From: JAPUIN01 sp041580375
Lineage (GTDB): Bacteria; Acidobacteriota; Polarisedimenticolia; Gp22-AA2
Assembly: GCA_041580375.1 (NCBI GenBank)
Contig: JBFGDZ010000184.1
Coordinates: forward strand, 1-6,315
Direction of reading: 5' to 3'
DNA: 6,315 nucleotides
Under the pieces are notes generated by a model, which was not told where the DNA came from, did no database searches, and worked only from the letters and a program-made list of their open reading frames with translations. Within the stretch, counting starts at the first letter, position 1. Every line of letters starts with the position of its first letter. Positions 6,222-6,315 of this stretch are shown in pieces. The position numbers and the translations under genes were made by a program.

Positions 6222-6315
6222 GGCCCGCCTCCCAGCGACATCGGCGGCAGGGTCCCGCGCCGGAACTGAACGAACCGGATCACCGCTTCGACGGACAGCC
6301 AGATCGACAGCCCGA
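6218..6315 (-). CDS. C-terminal end of an unidentified protein (start outside window)
   Basis: The minus-strand frame is open from the right edge to a TGA at 6220-6218 and encodes 31 residues: GLSIWLSVEAVIRFVQF, then RRGTLPP and a Gly-rich end. The hydrophobic, amphipathic stretch could be the end of a membrane segment or helix. The stop overlaps the GTG of the hydrolase (GTGA), so the two genes are very probably co-transcribed and translationally coupled. The family cannot be recognised from so little sequence; the call rests on the open frame, the overlap and the presence of the hydrolase ribosome binding site inside it. Confidence 0.6.
   Translation of the reverse strand, partial: GLSIWLSVEAVIRFVQFRRGTLPPMSLGGGP
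6228..6233 (-). promoter_or_regulatory. Ribosome binding site for the hydrolase
   Basis: On the minus strand GGGAGG ends about 6 bases before the GTG at 6221. It decides in favour of this GTG start and lies inside the coding sequence of the preceding gene. Confidence 0.6.

Noticed and set aside
5151..6269. Plus-strand open frames opposite the hydrolase (such as 5607-6269 and 5151-5390)
   Set aside because: The hydrolase has an intact catalytic triad and start signals; the opposite frames show no motifs.
1..6315. A mobile element, CRISPR array, tRNA or defence system
   Set aside because: No transposase, terminal inverted repeats, regular spacer repeats, tRNA-like cloverleaf or nuclease/toxin motif was seen on either strand; codon style looks uniform across the genes.

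Overview
The window is very GC-rich. It carries an outer-membrane TonB-dependent receptor, so the host is a Gram-negative (diderm) bacterium. The carboxypeptidase-regulatory-like N-terminal domain of that receptor, a bactofilin-like membrane protein next to a possible anti-sigma factor, and a promoter with a good extended -10 but no clear -35 suggest Acidobacteriota or a similar high-GC diderm phylum. This placement is an inference; no rRNA or marker gene is present.

Layout: (1) bases 2-565, plus strand: 3' part of a small membrane protein, possibly an anti-sigma factor. It overlaps by ATGA with (2) 562-1539, plus: an exported protein with a four-coil beta-repeat (bactofilin-like) domain and a polytopic membrane domain. 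(3) 1594-3819, minus: a 741-residue TonB-dependent receptor, convergent with gene 2. (4) 3820-3998: the only substantial intergenic stretch, a divergent promoter region with a duplicated motif and an extended -10 element. (5) 3999-5102, plus: a short homologue of BoxB, the di-iron oxygenase subunit of benzoyl-CoA 2,3-epoxidase, with all six expected iron ligands. (6) 5103-5147: a 38-base hairpin between convergent genes. (7) 5148-6221, minus: an alpha/beta hydrolase with an intact Ser-Asp-His triad, overlapping by GTGA with (8) the last 31 codons of an unidentified gene that enters from the right edge.

There are three transcription modules: the left pair (envelope stress or cytoskeleton-like), the divergent receptor/oxygenase pair, and the right-hand hydrolase pair. 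The oxygenase and receptor share a regulatory region but are not otherwise obviously linked. The usual partners of BoxB (BoxA reductase, BoxC, CoA ligase) are not in the window. No tRNA, rRNA, CRISPR array, insertion sequence or phage gene was seen. The most notable points are the compact orphan BoxB-like protein, its two competing start signals (a leaderless ATG, and a GTG with a good ribosome binding site), and a G7 tract just upstream of the receptor start that, with one extra G, would join the receptor to a much better ribosome binding site.
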